DNA from: Alloyangia pacifica
GTDB lineage: Bacteria > Pseudomonadota > Alphaproteobacteria > Rhodobacterales > Rhodobacteraceae
Reading direction: 5' to 3'
Assembly (NCBI RefSeq): GCF_003111685.1
Contig: NZ_CP022189.1
Span: forward strand, 2,434,001 to 2,498,000
DNA length: 64,000 nucleotides
The notes under the pieces: model-generated
The model's database searches: none
The model's input: only the letters and a program-made list of their open reading frames with translations
Told to the model about the DNA's origin: nothing
In this document: positions 1 through 10,844 of the stretch, piece by piece
Position numbering within the stretch: position 1 is the stretch's first letter
How the letters are laid out: every line of letters begins with the position of its first letter
Program-made: the position numbers and the translations under genes

Positions 1-253
1 TGCTTGTGACACGGGGTCTTCTCCATTCCTCATTGGCCGGGTTCGCGGCCGGCCGACACGCAGATAAAGCCGCGCAGGAACGCAGCATTTCCGTTCGTTG
101 TATTACCGACCCACCCTACGTCCGTAAAGCAAACATAACAGCTACATTGAAGGGAGTGCCGATGTGTCGCGGTTGAAACGCGGTGCAGACGGAAGATATT
201 AGGCAGTTAAGACGCAAATCCTTTAACGAACTTTACCCGAGGGAGCCACGGCC

Positions 254-916
254 ATGAGAGCCCTGATTCTGCCAACCGCGCTGATTGCCACCGGGCTTGC
301 CGCCCCCGCCTTCGCGCAGGATTTCGAAGCATCGGTCTACACCGGCTGGCAGACCGCCCCGCACAGCCGCATCTCGGGCGACATGCCCGGCACCGGCGAC
401 AGCTTTGACGAGCTGATCGGCTGGGAAGGCAAGTCCTTCGAGATGCCGCCTTACTGGGGTATCCGCGGCACATGGTGGCAGAGCGCCACCTTCGGCTGGG
501 CGCTCGAGTTCACCCACGCCAAGGTCTACGCCAACGAGGACGACCGCGACGATGCCGGTTTCGAGACGCTGGAGTTCACCGACGGGATCAACATCCTGAC
601 CGTGAACGCCATGCAGCGCTGGCCCGAGCATTGGGGCAAGCTGACGCCCTTCGTCGGCGCCGGTCTCGGCATCGCGGTGCCGCACGTCGAGGTGGCGACC
701 ACCGATGGCTCCGATGACACCTTCGAGTACCAGTACACCGGCCCGGCAGCGCGGCTTCTGGCCGGCGTGAGCTACCCGATCAACGACACCTGGTCGGTCT
801 ACGGCGAATACCAGTTCACCTACTCGTGGAACGAGGCCGATCTCGACGAGGGCGGTACGCTGGAAACCGACATCAAGACCAACGCGCTGAACGTCGGCGT
901 CTCGATGAAATTCTGA
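254..916 (+). CDS. Outer-membrane beta-barrel protein (lipid A oxidase-like)
   Basis: This 220-residue protein has a clear Sec signal peptide, with cleavage expected after Ala21 (motif AFA-Q). Alternating polar and aromatic strands follow, and the protein ends in Lys-Phe, the terminal aromatic used by the BAM complex. Length and composition fit small eight-stranded outer-membrane barrels. Related roseobacter proteins are often named lipid A oxidase (LpxQ-like) or OmpW/OmpA-like porin, but I see no catalytic motif that decides between them. The ATG is preceded by a good GAGGGAG ribosome-binding site. The gene stands alone and ends at a strong hairpin terminator. The 253 bases to its left contain no gene. 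Confidence 0.75.
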   Translation: MRALILPTALIATGLAAPAFAQDFEASVYTGWQTAPHSRISGDMPGTGDSFDELIGWEGKSFEMPPYWGIRGTWWQSATFGWALEFTHAKVYANEDDRDDAGFETLEFTDGINILTVNAMQRWPEHWGKLTPFVGAGLGIAVPHVEVATTDGSDDTFEYQYTGPAARLLAGVSYPINDTWSVYGEYQFTYSWNEADLDEGGTLETDIKTNALNVGVSMKF

Positions 917-940
917 GCCGCGCGCCGTCCGGAACGACAA

Positions 941-970
941 AGCGCTCCCCGAGGGGAGCGCTTTTCTTTT
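941..970. terminator. Rho-independent terminator between OMP gene and phnA
   Basis: A perfect 10-bp stem (941-950 pairs with 953-962) is followed on the plus strand by TTTCTTTT. It ends the outer-membrane protein transcript. The opposite strand also has a short T-rich stretch after the stem, so it may serve the convergent phnA as well. Confidence 0.85.
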
Positions 971-985
971 ACCACCGCTCGGGCG

Positions 986-1276
986 TCAGCGCTTCTTGAC
1001 GAACTCGGTGCGCAGCACGAGACCCTTGATGGTGTCATGCCGGCAATCGATCTCCTCGGGGTTGTCGGTCAGCCGGATCGAACGGATCACCGTGCCCTGC
1101 TTCAGCGTCTGCCCTGCGCCCTTCACCTTGAGGTCCTTGACCAGCACGACCTGGTCACCGTCGGCGAGCAGGGTCCCTGCCGCGTCGCGCACCTCGATCA
1201 CGGCCTCTGCGGCGACGTCCGAGGCGGGCTTCCACTCGCCGCTTGCCTCGTCGTAAACCCATTCCTCGTCCGACAT
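986..1276 (-). CDS. phnA: PhnA/YjdM-family protein, short form
   Basis: This 96-residue protein matches the C-terminal KOW-like domain of the PhnA/YjdM family, with the motif DGDQVVLVKDLKVKG and a later Asp-Cys-Arg. The usual N-terminal zinc ribbon (four Cys) of the roughly 110-residue enterobacterial form is missing, and the protein starts at MSDEEW. Despite the name, the family is not required for phosphonate breakdown and its role is unknown. It is the last gene of the psd-pssA run, 11 bp after pssA. A longer reading in the same frame runs back into pssA and was rejected. Confidence 0.8.
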   Translation of the reverse strand: MSDEEWVYDEASGEWKPASDVAAEAVIEVRDAAGTLLADGDQVVLVKDLKVKGAGQTLKQGTVIRSIRLTDNPEEIDCRHDTIKGLVLRTEFVKKR

Positions 1277-1287
1277 CGCGGCTCTCC

Positions 1288-2046
1288 TCAACTCGTGCGC
1301 CGCTTGCGCGGCAGCATGATGATCACCGCCGCCACATAGGCGACGCAGACCAGCGCAAGGCTGATCCAGGCGTAGGTCAGTACGGCGGCACCGACAAAGG
1401 CGACCCCGACCAGCACGTATTTCACGTTCTGCCGCGAGATGCGGGTGGTCTTGAACGACCATGTCGGGATGCGGCTGATCATCGCGAGCCCCGACAGCAC
1501 CAGCCAGGCGGCCAGCACGAGGTCCGGGAACAGCGGCCCTGCCCCGAGCCCGAAGCTGAGGTACATCGGCAGCATCGCCAGCAGAGCGCCCGCAGGCGAC
1601 GGCACGCCGGTGAAATAGGCGTTGTCATGCGCCTTGTCCTCGGATTTGCGCATGACGTTGAAGCGGGCAAGACGCACCACCGCGCAGACGGCGAAGACCA
1701 GCACCGCGATCCAGCCGAAGTTCCGGCTGTCCTCGAGCGCCCAGTTGTAGATCAGCAGTCCCGGGGCGACGCCGAAGTTCAGGAAGTCCGCGAGGCTGTC
1801 GAGTTCGGCGCCCATGCCGCTCTCGGACTTCAGCGCGCGGGCAAGGCGGCCGTCGAGCCCGTCGAGCACTGCGGCGAGCAGGATCAGCTGCACCGCCAGC
1901 TCATAAGAGCCCTGCAGGCCGAAGCGGATCGCCGTCAGTCCGGCGCAGATGGCCACAACGGTCAGCACGTTGGGCAGGAGCTGGATCAGCGTCACCTTCT
2001 CGGCGGCGCGGGCCTTCGGATCCTCGATCGGCTGCTCGTCATTCAT
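1288..2046 (-). CDS. pssA: CDP-diacylglycerol-serine O-phosphatidyltransferase
   Basis: This integral membrane enzyme joins CDP-diacylglycerol and L-serine to give phosphatidylserine. The CDP-alcohol phosphotransferase signature is complete: D62-x2-D65-G66-x2-A69-R70-x8-G79-x3-D83-x3-D87. Six to eight hydrophobic segments cover the 252 residues. It overlaps the end of psd by 8 bp, so the two genes are very likely cotranscribed and translationally coupled. Together they form the route to phosphatidylethanolamine. This arrangement is common in alphaproteobacteria. Confidence 0.95.
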   Translation of the reverse strand: MNDEQPIEDPKARAAEKVTLIQLLPNVLTVVAICAGLTAIRFGLQGSYELAVQLILLAAVLDGLDGRLARALKSESGMGAELDSLADFLNFGVAPGLLIYNWALEDSRNFGWIAVLVFAVCAVVRLARFNVMRKSEDKAHDNAYFTGVPSPAGALLAMLPMYLSFGLGAGPLFPDLVLAAWLVLSGLAMISRIPTWSFKTTRISRQNVKYVLVGVAFVGAAVLTYAWISLALVCVAYVAAVIIMLPRKRRTS

Positions 2047-2725
2047 TCAGCGGGCTCCCGAGATCAGGCGTCAGGTTGGCAATGATGCTCTCGCCCGCGA
2101 CCATGGTCTGGCCGATGGCGACCAGAGGCTCCACCCCCTCGGGCAGGTAGACATCAAGACGCGACCCGAAGCGGATCAGGCCGAAGCGATCGCCGCGATT
2201 GAGCCGGTCGCCCTCCTTGACCCACCACATGATGCGCCGCGCCACGAGGCCCGCGATCTGCACCACGGCGATCTCGCGCCCGTCCTCGAGACGGATGCGC
2301 AGCGCGTTGCGCTCGTTGTCCACCGAAGCCTTGTCGAGCGAGGCGTTGAAGAACTTGCCGGGGCGATAGGCGACCGAAACGATCTCGCCGGTCACTGGGG
2401 TGCGGTTCACGTGGCAGTTGAACACCGACATGAACACCGACACGCGGGTCATCGGGACGTCCGGCATCCCCAACTCGGCCGGCGGCACGGCGGGCTCGAT
2501 CAGCGAGACCACGCCGTCGGCGGGCGAGACCAGCAGGCCGGGGCGCTGCGGCACCACGCGCTCGGGGTCGCGGAAGAAGTAGTAGCACCAGATGGTCAGG
2601 CCGACGCCGATCCAGCCCAGGGGATCCCAGATCAGGAACAGCACCAGGGTGATCGCGGCGAAGATGCCGACGAACTTGCGCCCCTCGGGGTGCATCGGCT
2701 TGATGAAGGTGTCGCGCATCCGCAT
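2039..2725 (-). CDS. psd: Phosphatidylserine decarboxylase proenzyme
   Basis: The enzyme decarboxylates phosphatidylserine to phosphatidylethanolamine using a pyruvoyl group made by self-cleavage. The cleavage site is visible as Gly187-Ser188 (motif RFGSRLD), which would leave a C-terminal alpha chain of about 41 residues. At 228 residues it belongs to the short form found in alphaproteobacteria. N-terminal hydrophobic segments (about residues 18-55) indicate membrane association. The start follows a strong GGAAGGAA ribosome-binding site. It lies upstream of pssA and overlaps it by 8 bp. Confidence 0.95.
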   Translation of the reverse strand: MRMRDTFIKPMHPEGRKFVGIFAAITLVLFLIWDPLGWIGVGLTIWCYYFFRDPERVVPQRPGLLVSPADGVVSLIEPAVPPAELGMPDVPMTRVSVFMSVFNCHVNRTPVTGEIVSVAYRPGKFFNASLDKASVDNERNALRIRLEDGREIAVVQIAGLVARRIMWWVKEGDRLNRGDRFGLIRFGSRLDVYLPEGVEPLVAIGQTMVAGESIIANLTPDLGSPLNE

Positions 2726-2824
2726 GGGGAAGTTCCTTCCGGGCTTGGAATTCTCGGGTGCAGGCAGCTAAGCCGAAGCGGCCCTGCGTGCAAGGGGTTT
2801 GCGGCCGCCCCGGGGCAAAGCCGC

Positions 2825-3430
2825 TCAGGACGTGGGGTCGGTGGCCACCATCGACTCGCGCTTGGCAAAACCGTCGTACCACGCGGTGAGCGCCGGGCGT
2901 CCAACCCGCCACTTGCGCGCGTCATGGCGGAAGTCGAGGTATCCAAGCGCGCAGGCCACGGCGATATGCCCGATGTCCCTGCGCCCGGCGAGATGGCTCA
3001 TCCAGCGCGTCTCGAGCGCGTCGATCGCGCGCGCGACCTTGCCCCATTGGCCCTCGATCCATTCCATCGAGACCATCTCGCGGGCGCGGAAGCGCTCTTC
3101 GTAGACGATCAGCACGGCGGCATCCATGATCCCGTCGGCCGTGGCCTCGAGCACAAGCGTGTCCCAGATCCGGCTCTCGGGATAGAGCCCGCCGCCGGCG
3201 CGCGCGTCGAGGAAGCGGCAGATCACCCGGCTGTCGTAGAGCGTCGGCCCGTCCGGACGGACGAGCGCCGGGATCTTGCCCACCGGGTTCGCGGCGATCA
3301 GCGCCGGATCGGGGGTGACGGGCGAGGCTTCGACCATCACCTGTTCGACCTGATCGAACTGGCCCGTCTCGTGCAGGGTGACAAGCACCTTGCGGACAAA
3401 GGGGGAGGGTCCGGCCTGCAGCAATTTCAT
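2825..3430 (-). CDS. Glutathione S-transferase family protein
   Basis: This 201-residue protein has an N-terminal thioredoxin-like domain (about residues 1-78). Ser9 lies in the PSPFVRKV motif, and a cis-Pro loop reads NPVGKIPALV. An all-helical C-terminal domain follows. The ATG at MKLLQAG is the canonical GST start; a longer frame to 3541 reads into the groEL terminator and is not credible. The substrate cannot be deduced. The gene lies 99 bp upstream of psd on the same strand but probably forms its own transcript. Confidence 0.88.
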   Translation of the reverse strand: MKLLQAGPSPFVRKVLVTLHETGQFDQVEQVMVEASPVTPDPALIAANPVGKIPALVRPDGPTLYDSRVICRFLDARAGGGLYPESRIWDTLVLEATADGIMDAAVLIVYEERFRAREMVSMEWIEGQWGKVARAIDALETRWMSHLAGRRDIGHIAVACALGYLDFRHDARKWRVGRPALTAWYDGFAKRESMVATDPTS

Positions 3431-3533
3431 CACGTGGCTCCTTGCACGGTTGTCGCAGCAGAGCCTAGCGCGCGGAGCGGCGAAGGAAAACAGACGCGCG
3501 GTCACGGCAGCCTTACCGGCACATGCACCGCGC

Positions 3534-3563
3534 AAACGCAAAACGGGGGGCCGAAGCCCCCCG
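3534..3563 (-). terminator. groESL terminator
   Basis: Read on the minus strand, an 8-bp GC-only stem (3544-3551 with 3556-3563) carries a UUCG tetraloop and is followed by TTTTGCGTTT. It lies 40 bp past the groEL stop codon. Confidence 0.88.
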
Positions 3564-3602
3564 CCTGCTGCCCGAAGGCAGACGTCCGTATGGACCGGCA
3601 GA

Positions 3603-5312
<1,710 letters not shown>

Positions 5313-5320
5313 TCAGAAGA

Positions 5321-5614
5321 TCAGGCCGCCTCGGTGATGCCGAGGATGTCCGATTCCTTCATGATCAGCAGCTCTTCGCCGTCGATCGTCACTTCGGTGC
5401 CCGACCATTTGCCGAACAGAACGCGGTCGCCAGCCTTGACGGCCATTGCGATCAGCTCGCCGCTGTCCTTGCGGGCGCCTTCGCCGCAGGCAACGATCTG
5501 GCCCTCGGCGGGCTTTTCTTTCGCGCTGTCGGGGATGATCAGACCGCCCTTGGTCTTTTCGTCGCTCTCAACGCGACGAACGAGGACGCGGTCGTGAAGC
5601 GGTTTGAATGCCAT
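5321..5614 (-). CDS. groES: 10-kDa co-chaperonin GroES
   Basis: This is the heptameric lid of the GroEL chamber. The 97-residue protein opens with [15 protein letters not shown] and contains the mobile loop [16 protein letters not shown] that contacts GroEL, followed by the roof region. The ATG at 5614 was chosen because the family starts there; in-frame sequence further upstream includes the CIRCE operator and cannot be coding. It is the first gene of the groESL operon. Confidence 0.98.
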   Translation of the reverse strand: MAFKPLHDRVLVRRVESDEKTKGGLIIPDSAKEKPAEGQIVACGEGARKDSGELIAMAVKAGDRVLFGKWSGTEVTIDGEELLIMKESDILGITEAA

Positions 5615-5690
5615 CTTCGAGTCTCCATAGCTCAAAGGTTGTCCCTGTAGGCCCCCGCTGATGCCCGAACTCCGTCGGGATCGAGGGCCG

Positions 5691-5717
5691 TTAGCACTCA
5701 CCCTTGTGGAGTGCTAA
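5691..5717 (-). promoter_or_regulatory. CIRCE operator (HrcA binding site) of groESL
   Basis: A perfect match to the CIRCE consensus is present: TTAGCACTC, nine spacer bases, GAGTGCTAA. It lies 77 bp upstream of the groES start. HrcA repressor binding here is established for this element in many bacteria. hrcA itself is not in the window. Confidence 0.97.
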
Positions 5718-5915
5718 CGACGCATAGCTAGGCAGGCCCGTGTTTTGTGTCAACAGTCCGCTGAGAGAAAATTTCATGACATCCCGGCAAGGACCGCAGA
5801 CCCTTGCCCGCCAGATGTGCAGTGCACCCGGCGGATACAACCCCGACCCAGAGAAGCATGGCATCTCTCCGCCGAATGTGGTGACGTGCCTGAGATCACA
5901 GACTCGGAAATACCC

Positions 5916-6878
5916 ATGGCCATCCCCTACGCGCCGCTTTCGGCGCCTTCCGCGCGGCAGACGCCGACGCATGACAATACGCGCGGCTTTCTTTTCATGG
6001 CGCTCGGCTTCTTCGGCTTCGGCATCACCGACATGCTGGCCAAGCTGCTGACCGAGCACCTGCCGCTGATCCAGGTGATCTGGTTCCGCCAGTCGGGCCT
6101 GTTCATCGGGGTGCTGGTCCTGCTGGCACTGCGCGGCGGCCACGTGCTCCGTACACCGCATCCTCTGCTGCAGATAAGCCGCGGCGTCATCGCGCTCGCC
6201 TCGGCGGGCTGCTTCGTCATGTCGCTGCGCTACGTGGGGCTCGCGGATGCGACGGCGGTCACCTTCACCGCGCCGTTTCTCGTGACCGTCTTCGGCGCGC
6301 TCTTGCTGAAAGAGCCGGTGGGGCCGCGCCGCTGGGCCGCGGTCCTGTGCGGCTTTATCGGGATGCTGGTGGTGATCCGTCCGGGGATGGGGGTCTTCCA
6401 CCCTGCCATCGCCTTCGCCTTCGTCGCCGCGCTGTGCTTCGCCGCGCGTCAGCTGCTGTCGCGCTACCTGAGCGGCGCCGACAGCATCGCCACCACGGTG
6501 ACGTATACCTCGCTGACCTCGTTCCTGCTGTGCTCGGTGCCGCTGATCTTCGTCTGGGAGACGCCTCCCAGTCTCGAGGTCATGGCCATGTGCCTTGCCA
6601 TCGCTGCGGCGGCGGGCATGGGCGAATTCCTGATCATCCGCGGGCTCGACGTGGGACAGGCCGTGGTCATGGCCCCGGTGCAGTACACGATGATCATCTG
6701 GAGCACGCTCTACGGCTTCCTCGTATTCTCGGACCTGCCCGATGTCTGGACCTTCGTGGGCTGCGGGATCATCATCGCCTCGGGGTTCTACACGCTCTAC
6801 CGCGAGCGGGTCGCGGCAAAGCGCGCCCGGCGGGCGACAGCGCAGGCCGAGGTCAAGGCGGCGCCCCGGCAGGCTTGA
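5916..6878 (+). CDS. EamA/DMT-family transporter
   Basis: This 320-residue inner-membrane protein has about ten predicted helices in two EamA repeats, of the drug/metabolite transporter superfamily. The start MAIPYAPL at 5916 is preferred because a longer frame back to 5745 adds a poorly conserved, non-hydrophobic leader. The ribosome-binding site is weak. Homologues export amino acids or other metabolites, but no substrate can be assigned from sequence. It is divergent from groESL and convergent with the DUF2161 gene (16 bp gap). Confidence 0.85.
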   Translation: MAIPYAPLSAPSARQTPTHDNTRGFLFMALGFFGFGITDMLAKLLTEHLPLIQVIWFRQSGLFIGVLVLLALRGGHVLRTPHPLLQISRGVIALASAGCFVMSLRYVGLADATAVTFTAPFLVTVFGALLLKEPVGPRRWAAVLCGFIGMLVVIRPGMGVFHPAIAFAFVAALCFAARQLLSRYLSGADSIATTVTYTSLTSFLLCSVPLIFVWETPPSLEVMAMCLAIAAAAGMGEFLIIRGLDVGQAVVMAPVQYTMIIWSTLYGFLVFSDLPDVWTFVGCGIIIASGFYTLYRERVAAKRARRATAQAEVKAAPRQA

Positions 6879-6894
6879 AGAGCGCCCGGCACGA

Positions 6895-7569
6895 CTATGC
6901 CACCTGCTCCTCCCAGCCGCCGGCCCAGTGCACCAATCCCGCGCGCCCTGCATCGGTCAGCGCATAGACCCCCACTCGAACGCGGACGAACCATCCGTAG
7001 TGGTTGTCCGCCATGAGCCGCGTTGCCACCTTCACCCCGGTGGCCGCCGCCACGTCCCGCCCCCTGCTCTCGCCCGCCTCCGCGAGGAAAGCGGCGCAGC
7101 GCAGGGCGTCCTGCCGATAGCCGGTGACGATGCCATGCCGGGTCGCGCCGCCATCGTTCGGATCGCCGGTGATCCGCCGGAATTCACGCAGCAGCTTGGC
7201 CTGCCCCGGCTTGCTCTTGCGCGGCGCATAGGGGCCGGGATCGCACTGCACCTCGGCCCGCCCGTCCTTGACGGTGATGAATCCGAGCCCCAGGCGCCGG
7301 CACATGACCAGGTTGTCCTTCAGCGCCCGCCGCGCCATGCGTCCGGCGGGTTTCGGCACGGCGATGTAGACAAGATCCGAGACCCGCAACCGCGCCAGCG
7401 CCTGGTGGAAGAGCGCCAGCGAAATCTTCAACTTCAGCTCGACGATGACAGGCTCTTCCTGTCCGCGCACCGCCACGAGGTCGGCCGCGCCCACCTCGCC
7501 CTTCACCTCGTAGCCCTGCGCCTGAAGAAGCGCCTTGACCGGCGCATAGAGTTCACTTTCCCGCAACAT
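6895..7569 (-). CDS. DUF2161 protein, PD-(D/E)XK nuclease-like fold
   Basis: This 224-residue protein carries a PD-(D/E)XK-like core near the N-terminus: Asp30 in AADLVAV, followed by Glu44-Leu-Lys46 in VIVELKLK, the usual metal-binding arrangement of the fold. A C-terminal part (about residues 155-224) resembles a winged-helix domain. The family is annotated as putative phosphodiesterase or nuclease, and its cellular role is unknown. An alternative start lies four codons upstream at 7581. It sits between unrelated genes. Confidence 0.72.
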   Translation of the reverse strand: MLRESELYAPVKALLQAQGYEVKGEVGAADLVAVRGQEEPVIVELKLKISLALFHQALARLRVSDLVYIAVPKPAGRMARRALKDNLVMCRRLGLGFITVKDGRAEVQCDPGPYAPRKSKPGQAKLLREFRRITGDPNDGGATRHGIVTGYRQDALRCAAFLAEAGESRGRDVAAATGVKVATRLMADNHYGWFVRVRVGVYALTDAGRAGLVHWAGGWEEQVA

Positions 7570-7654
7570 GGCCGACACCATCGCCCCGCGTCTTGTCGCT
7601 GGCAAGCCACTGCCCTAGCCTGAGGCGAATACTCCTCCCAGTCAGGTTGTCTTC

Positions 7655-8644
7655 ATGGTCCGCCCTTTCCTCGTATCGCTTTTGCTGCTCCTGCCCGCCG
7701 CGCTGCACGCCGCCTGCGAAGGCAGCGACCTGCGCCCCGCGCTCACCCCGGCGGAACAGGCCGAGCGGAGCCGGATGCTGGCCGGGATCCCCTACCCCGA
7801 GGGCAACCGCTGGCGCGCCGAGAAGGATGGCAAGGTCCTCCACATCGTCGGCACCATGCATCTCGGCGACGCGCGGCTGGATGGACCCGTCGCCCGGCTG
7901 ACACCGCTGGTGGAAAACGCCGGCCTGCTGTTGCTCGAGATGACCCGCGCCGAGGAAAAGCACCTGCAGAAGGCGCTTGCCGAGGACCCGACGATGCTCA
8001 CCCTCTCGGGGCCCACCCTGCCCGAGCTGCTGCCCGAGGCCGCCTGGCAGGCGCTGGCGAGCGCGGCGCGGGACCGGGGCATTCCCGCCGTCATGGCCGC
8101 CAAGTTCCAGCCCTGGTACCTGTCGATGATGCTCGCCACCCCGCCCTGCGCCATGGCGCAACTCAAGGGCAAGAGCGGGCTCGACATGAAGCTGCAGGAG
8201 ATCGCCGACGACGCGGAGGTGCCGACCCGCGCGCTCGAACCCTTCGATACGGTCTTTCGCCTGTTCAACGCCGAGCCGATCGAGGACCAGCTCGAGATGC
8301 TGCGCACCGGGGTGCTCGACACCGATACCGCCGAGGACCAGTTCGCCACGCTCTTCGACGCCTATTTCGAAGAAGCCCATGCCGACACCTGGGTGATTTC
8401 GCGGCTGATCGCCCGGCGTGCGCTGCCCGAGGCCCCCGCGGAGGTCGACGCGATGATGGAAGAAACCGAGGCGCAGCTCCTCACCGCCCGCAACAAGGCG
8501 TGGATACCGGTGCTGATGCAGGCCTCGGCAGAAACCGAGGCCCCCGTGGTCGCCGCCTTCGGCGCCGCCCATCTGAGTGGCACCGAAGGTATCCTGAAAC
8601 TGCTCGCGGACGAGGGGTACACCCTCACCCGCGAAACGTTCTAA
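7655..8644 (+). CDS. TraB/GumN family protein
   Basis: This 329-residue protein begins with a Sec signal peptide (hydrophobic residues 5-19). It contains the family markers GTMH (66-69), a Glu in LLLLEMT, an ARNKAW motif near residue 280, and AAFGAAHL near the C-terminus. These are the conserved residues of the TraB/PrgY/GumN (Tiki-like) fold, proposed to be metal-dependent peptidases. The protein is expected in the periplasm. Interestingly, the ChaN protein at 15.5 kb is a distant relative in fold. Confidence 0.85.
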   Translation: MVRPFLVSLLLLLPAALHAACEGSDLRPALTPAEQAERSRMLAGIPYPEGNRWRAEKDGKVLHIVGTMHLGDARLDGPVARLTPLVENAGLLLLEMTRAEEKHLQKALAEDPTMLTLSGPTLPELLPEAAWQALASAARDRGIPAVMAAKFQPWYLSMMLATPPCAMAQLKGKSGLDMKLQEIADDAEVPTRALEPFDTVFRLFNAEPIEDQLEMLRTGVLDTDTAEDQFATLFDAYFEEAHADTWVISRLIARRALPEAPAEVDAMMEETEAQLLTARNKAWIPVLMQASAETEAPVVAAFGAAHLSGTEGILKLLADEGYTLTRETF

Positions 8645-8661
8645 GCGGTCGGGCCGAGCGG

Positions 8662-10683
8662 TCAGGCCGCGAGCCCGCGCCCCTTCAGCAGCGCCTCGAC
8701 GCCCGGCATGCGCCCCCGGAAGCTGGTGTAGAGCTCCTCGGCCTCGACCGAGCCGCCCTTCGAGAGGATGAATTCCTCGAGCCTTGAGGCGGTGGCCGGA
8801 TCGAAGGCCCCGCCCGCCTCCTCGAAGGCGGCGAAGGCGTCGGCATCCATCACCTCGGACCACATGTAGCTGTAATACCCCGAGGAATAGCCGTCCCCCG
8901 CGAAGACATGGGCGAAATGCGGCGTGGCGTGGCGCATGGGGATCGCCGAGGGCATGCCGATCTCGGCCAGCACCTCGGCCTGTTTCGCCATGGGATCGTC
9001 GCTGGAGAGGCCGCTGTGGAACTCCAGATCGACCAGCGCCGAGGCCACGTATTCCACCGTCTGGAAGCCCATGTCGAACGTTGCCGCCGCAAGCACCTTG
9101 TCCAGCAGGTCCTTCGGCATCGCCGCGCCGGTCTCGGCATGGGTGGCGAACTCGGCCAGCACCTCGGGCACCTCGAGCCAATGCTCGTAGAGCTGGCTCG
9201 GCAGTTCCACGAAGTCGCGTGCCACCGAGGTGCCCGAGACCGAGCCGAATTCCACATCCGAGAGCATCTGGTGCAGCGCGTGGCCGAACTCGTGGAAGAG
9301 CGTGCGCGCGTCGTCGTAGGACAGCAGCGCCGGCTTGCCCTTGGGCGGCTTGGCGAAGTTGCAAACGTTGATCACGATGGGAGCCTTTGCGACCGGACGC
9401 TTGGCCTGCGATTGCATCGCCGAGCACCAGGCGCCGGAGCGCTTGGACGCGCGGGCAAAGTAGTCACCGATGAAGACTGCCACGTGTTTGCCGCCCCGCG
9501 TCACCTCCCAGGCACGGCAATCGGGGTGATAGAGCGGTTGACCCAACTCGCGGAACTCAAGGCCGAACAGCCGGTAAGAGCAGGCGAAGGCCGCCTCGAT
9601 CATTCGCTCCAGCTGCAGGTAGGGCTTAAGCTCGGCCTCATCGAGATCGTGCAGCGCCTTGCGCCGCTTCTCGGCGTAGTAGCGCCAATCCCACGCGCGG
9701 AAATCGTCGTTGATCCCGTCCGCGCGCAGCATCTCCTCCATCTGAGTCTGGTCGGCCATGGCAGCGGCACGGGCGGGCGCCCAGACCTGCATCAGCAGCT
9801 CGCGCACCCGTTCTGGCGTGCCGGCCATCTCGGTCTCGAGCTTGTAGCTGGCGAAATCCGGGTAACCGAGCAGCTCGGCGCGCTCTTCGCGTAGCCCGAG
9901 GATCTCCGCCGCGATGCCGCGGTTGTCGGTCTCGCCGCCGTTCTCGCCGCGCGCCGTCCAGGCGCGCCAGGCTTTCTCTCGCAGGTCGCGCCGGGGCGAG
10001 AACTGCAGGAAGGGCACGATCAGCGAGCGCGAGAGGGTGATCACCGGACCATCGTGGCCTCCGGCCTCTCCCGCCGAGCGGGCGCCGTCGACGACAAAGT
10101 CGGGCAGCCCCTCGAGGTCCGCCTCGGCGAGCGGCATGACCCAGTCGGCCTCGTCCTTCAGCAGGTTCTGGGTGAACTGCGTCCCGAGCACCGCCAGCCG
10201 CGATTTCACCGCCTTCATGCGCTCGGCCTCTTCGCCGGTCAGCGCGGCGCCGGCCCGCACGAAACCGCGGTGGGTCAGCATCAACACGCGCGCCTCCTCG
10301 TCCGACAGACCAAGCGCATCGCGCCGCTCCCAAAGGTCGCGCACCCGGGCAAAGAGCGTCTCGTTGGAGTAGACCGCCGAACTGTGCGCCGCGAGCTTGG
10401 GCGAGAACTCGCGCTGCAGTGCCTGCCGCGCCTCGTTGCTGTCCGCGCCCGCCACCGAGAAGAACACCGAGAGAACCTTGTCGAGCGCCTCGCCCGCGCC
10501 CTCCATCGCCTCGATGGTATTGGCAAAGCTCGGCGCTTCGGGATTGTCTGCGATCGCCTCGATCTCGGCAAGATGCGCCGCCAACGCCTGCGCGAAGGCT
10601 GGGGCGAAATCAGCGTCGGAAATGCGGTCGAACGGCGCGAGGCCGAAGGGGGTATCCCAATCGGCGAGAAGCGGGTTGGTCAT
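8662..10683 (-). CDS. M3 family zinc metallopeptidase (oligopeptidase A/Dcp-like)
   Basis: This 673-residue cytoplasmic peptidase has the zinc motif H464-E465-F-G-H468 and a downstream conserved Glu region. It matches OpdA/Dcp (about 680 residues) over its full length. Such enzymes cut short peptides released by ATP-dependent proteases or from signal peptides. The start MTNPLLADWDTPFG at 10683 is the normal N-terminus; the 150 bp of open frame upstream are not family-like. Which of OpdA or Dcp it resembles more cannot be decided by eye. Confidence 0.93.
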   Translation of the reverse strand: MTNPLLADWDTPFGLAPFDRISDADFAPAFAQALAAHLAEIEAIADNPEAPSFANTIEAMEGAGEALDKVLSVFFSVAGADSNEARQALQREFSPKLAAHSSAVYSNETLFARVRDLWERRDALGLSDEEARVLMLTHRGFVRAGAALTGEEAERMKAVKSRLAVLGTQFTQNLLKDEADWVMPLAEADLEGLPDFVVDGARSAGEAGGHDGPVITLSRSLIVPFLQFSPRRDLREKAWRAWTARGENGGETDNRGIAAEILGLREERAELLGYPDFASYKLETEMAGTPERVRELLMQVWAPARAAAMADQTQMEEMLRADGINDDFRAWDWRYYAEKRRKALHDLDEAELKPYLQLERMIEAAFACSYRLFGLEFRELGQPLYHPDCRAWEVTRGGKHVAVFIGDYFARASKRSGAWCSAMQSQAKRPVAKAPIVINVCNFAKPPKGKPALLSYDDARTLFHEFGHALHQMLSDVEFGSVSGTSVARDFVELPSQLYEHWLEVPEVLAEFATHAETGAAMPKDLLDKVLAAATFDMGFQTVEYVASALVDLEFHSGLSSDDPMAKQAEVLAEIGMPSAIPMRHATPHFAHVFAGDGYSSGYYSYMWSEVMDADAFAAFEEAGGAFDPATASRLEEFILSKGGSVEAEELYTSFRGRMPGVEALLKGRGLAA

Positions 10684-10844
10684 ATGCGGACTCCTTTTGC
10701 AGGCAAGGTAGGTCGCCCCCGCGGCGCCCGCAATCCCACCGGCAACCCTTCTTCGGGCCCCGCGCAAGCCGCGCCGCGCCCGGCCCCCTTTCCAGGCCCA
10801 AATGTCCCCCGCGGAGGCTCCCGCCCCGGCCACGCGGGCCGCTG

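Noticed and set aside
1..253. A gene at the left edge before the outer-membrane protein
   Set aside because: No frame in this stretch has a start, ribosome-binding site and recognisable sequence. It looks like upstream regulatory DNA with an A-rich part near 120-240.
5745..5915. N-terminal extension of the EamA transporter back to 5745
   Set aside because: The extra 57 residues are not hydrophobic, are Cys- and Pro-rich, and overlap the groESL promoter region near the CIRCE element.
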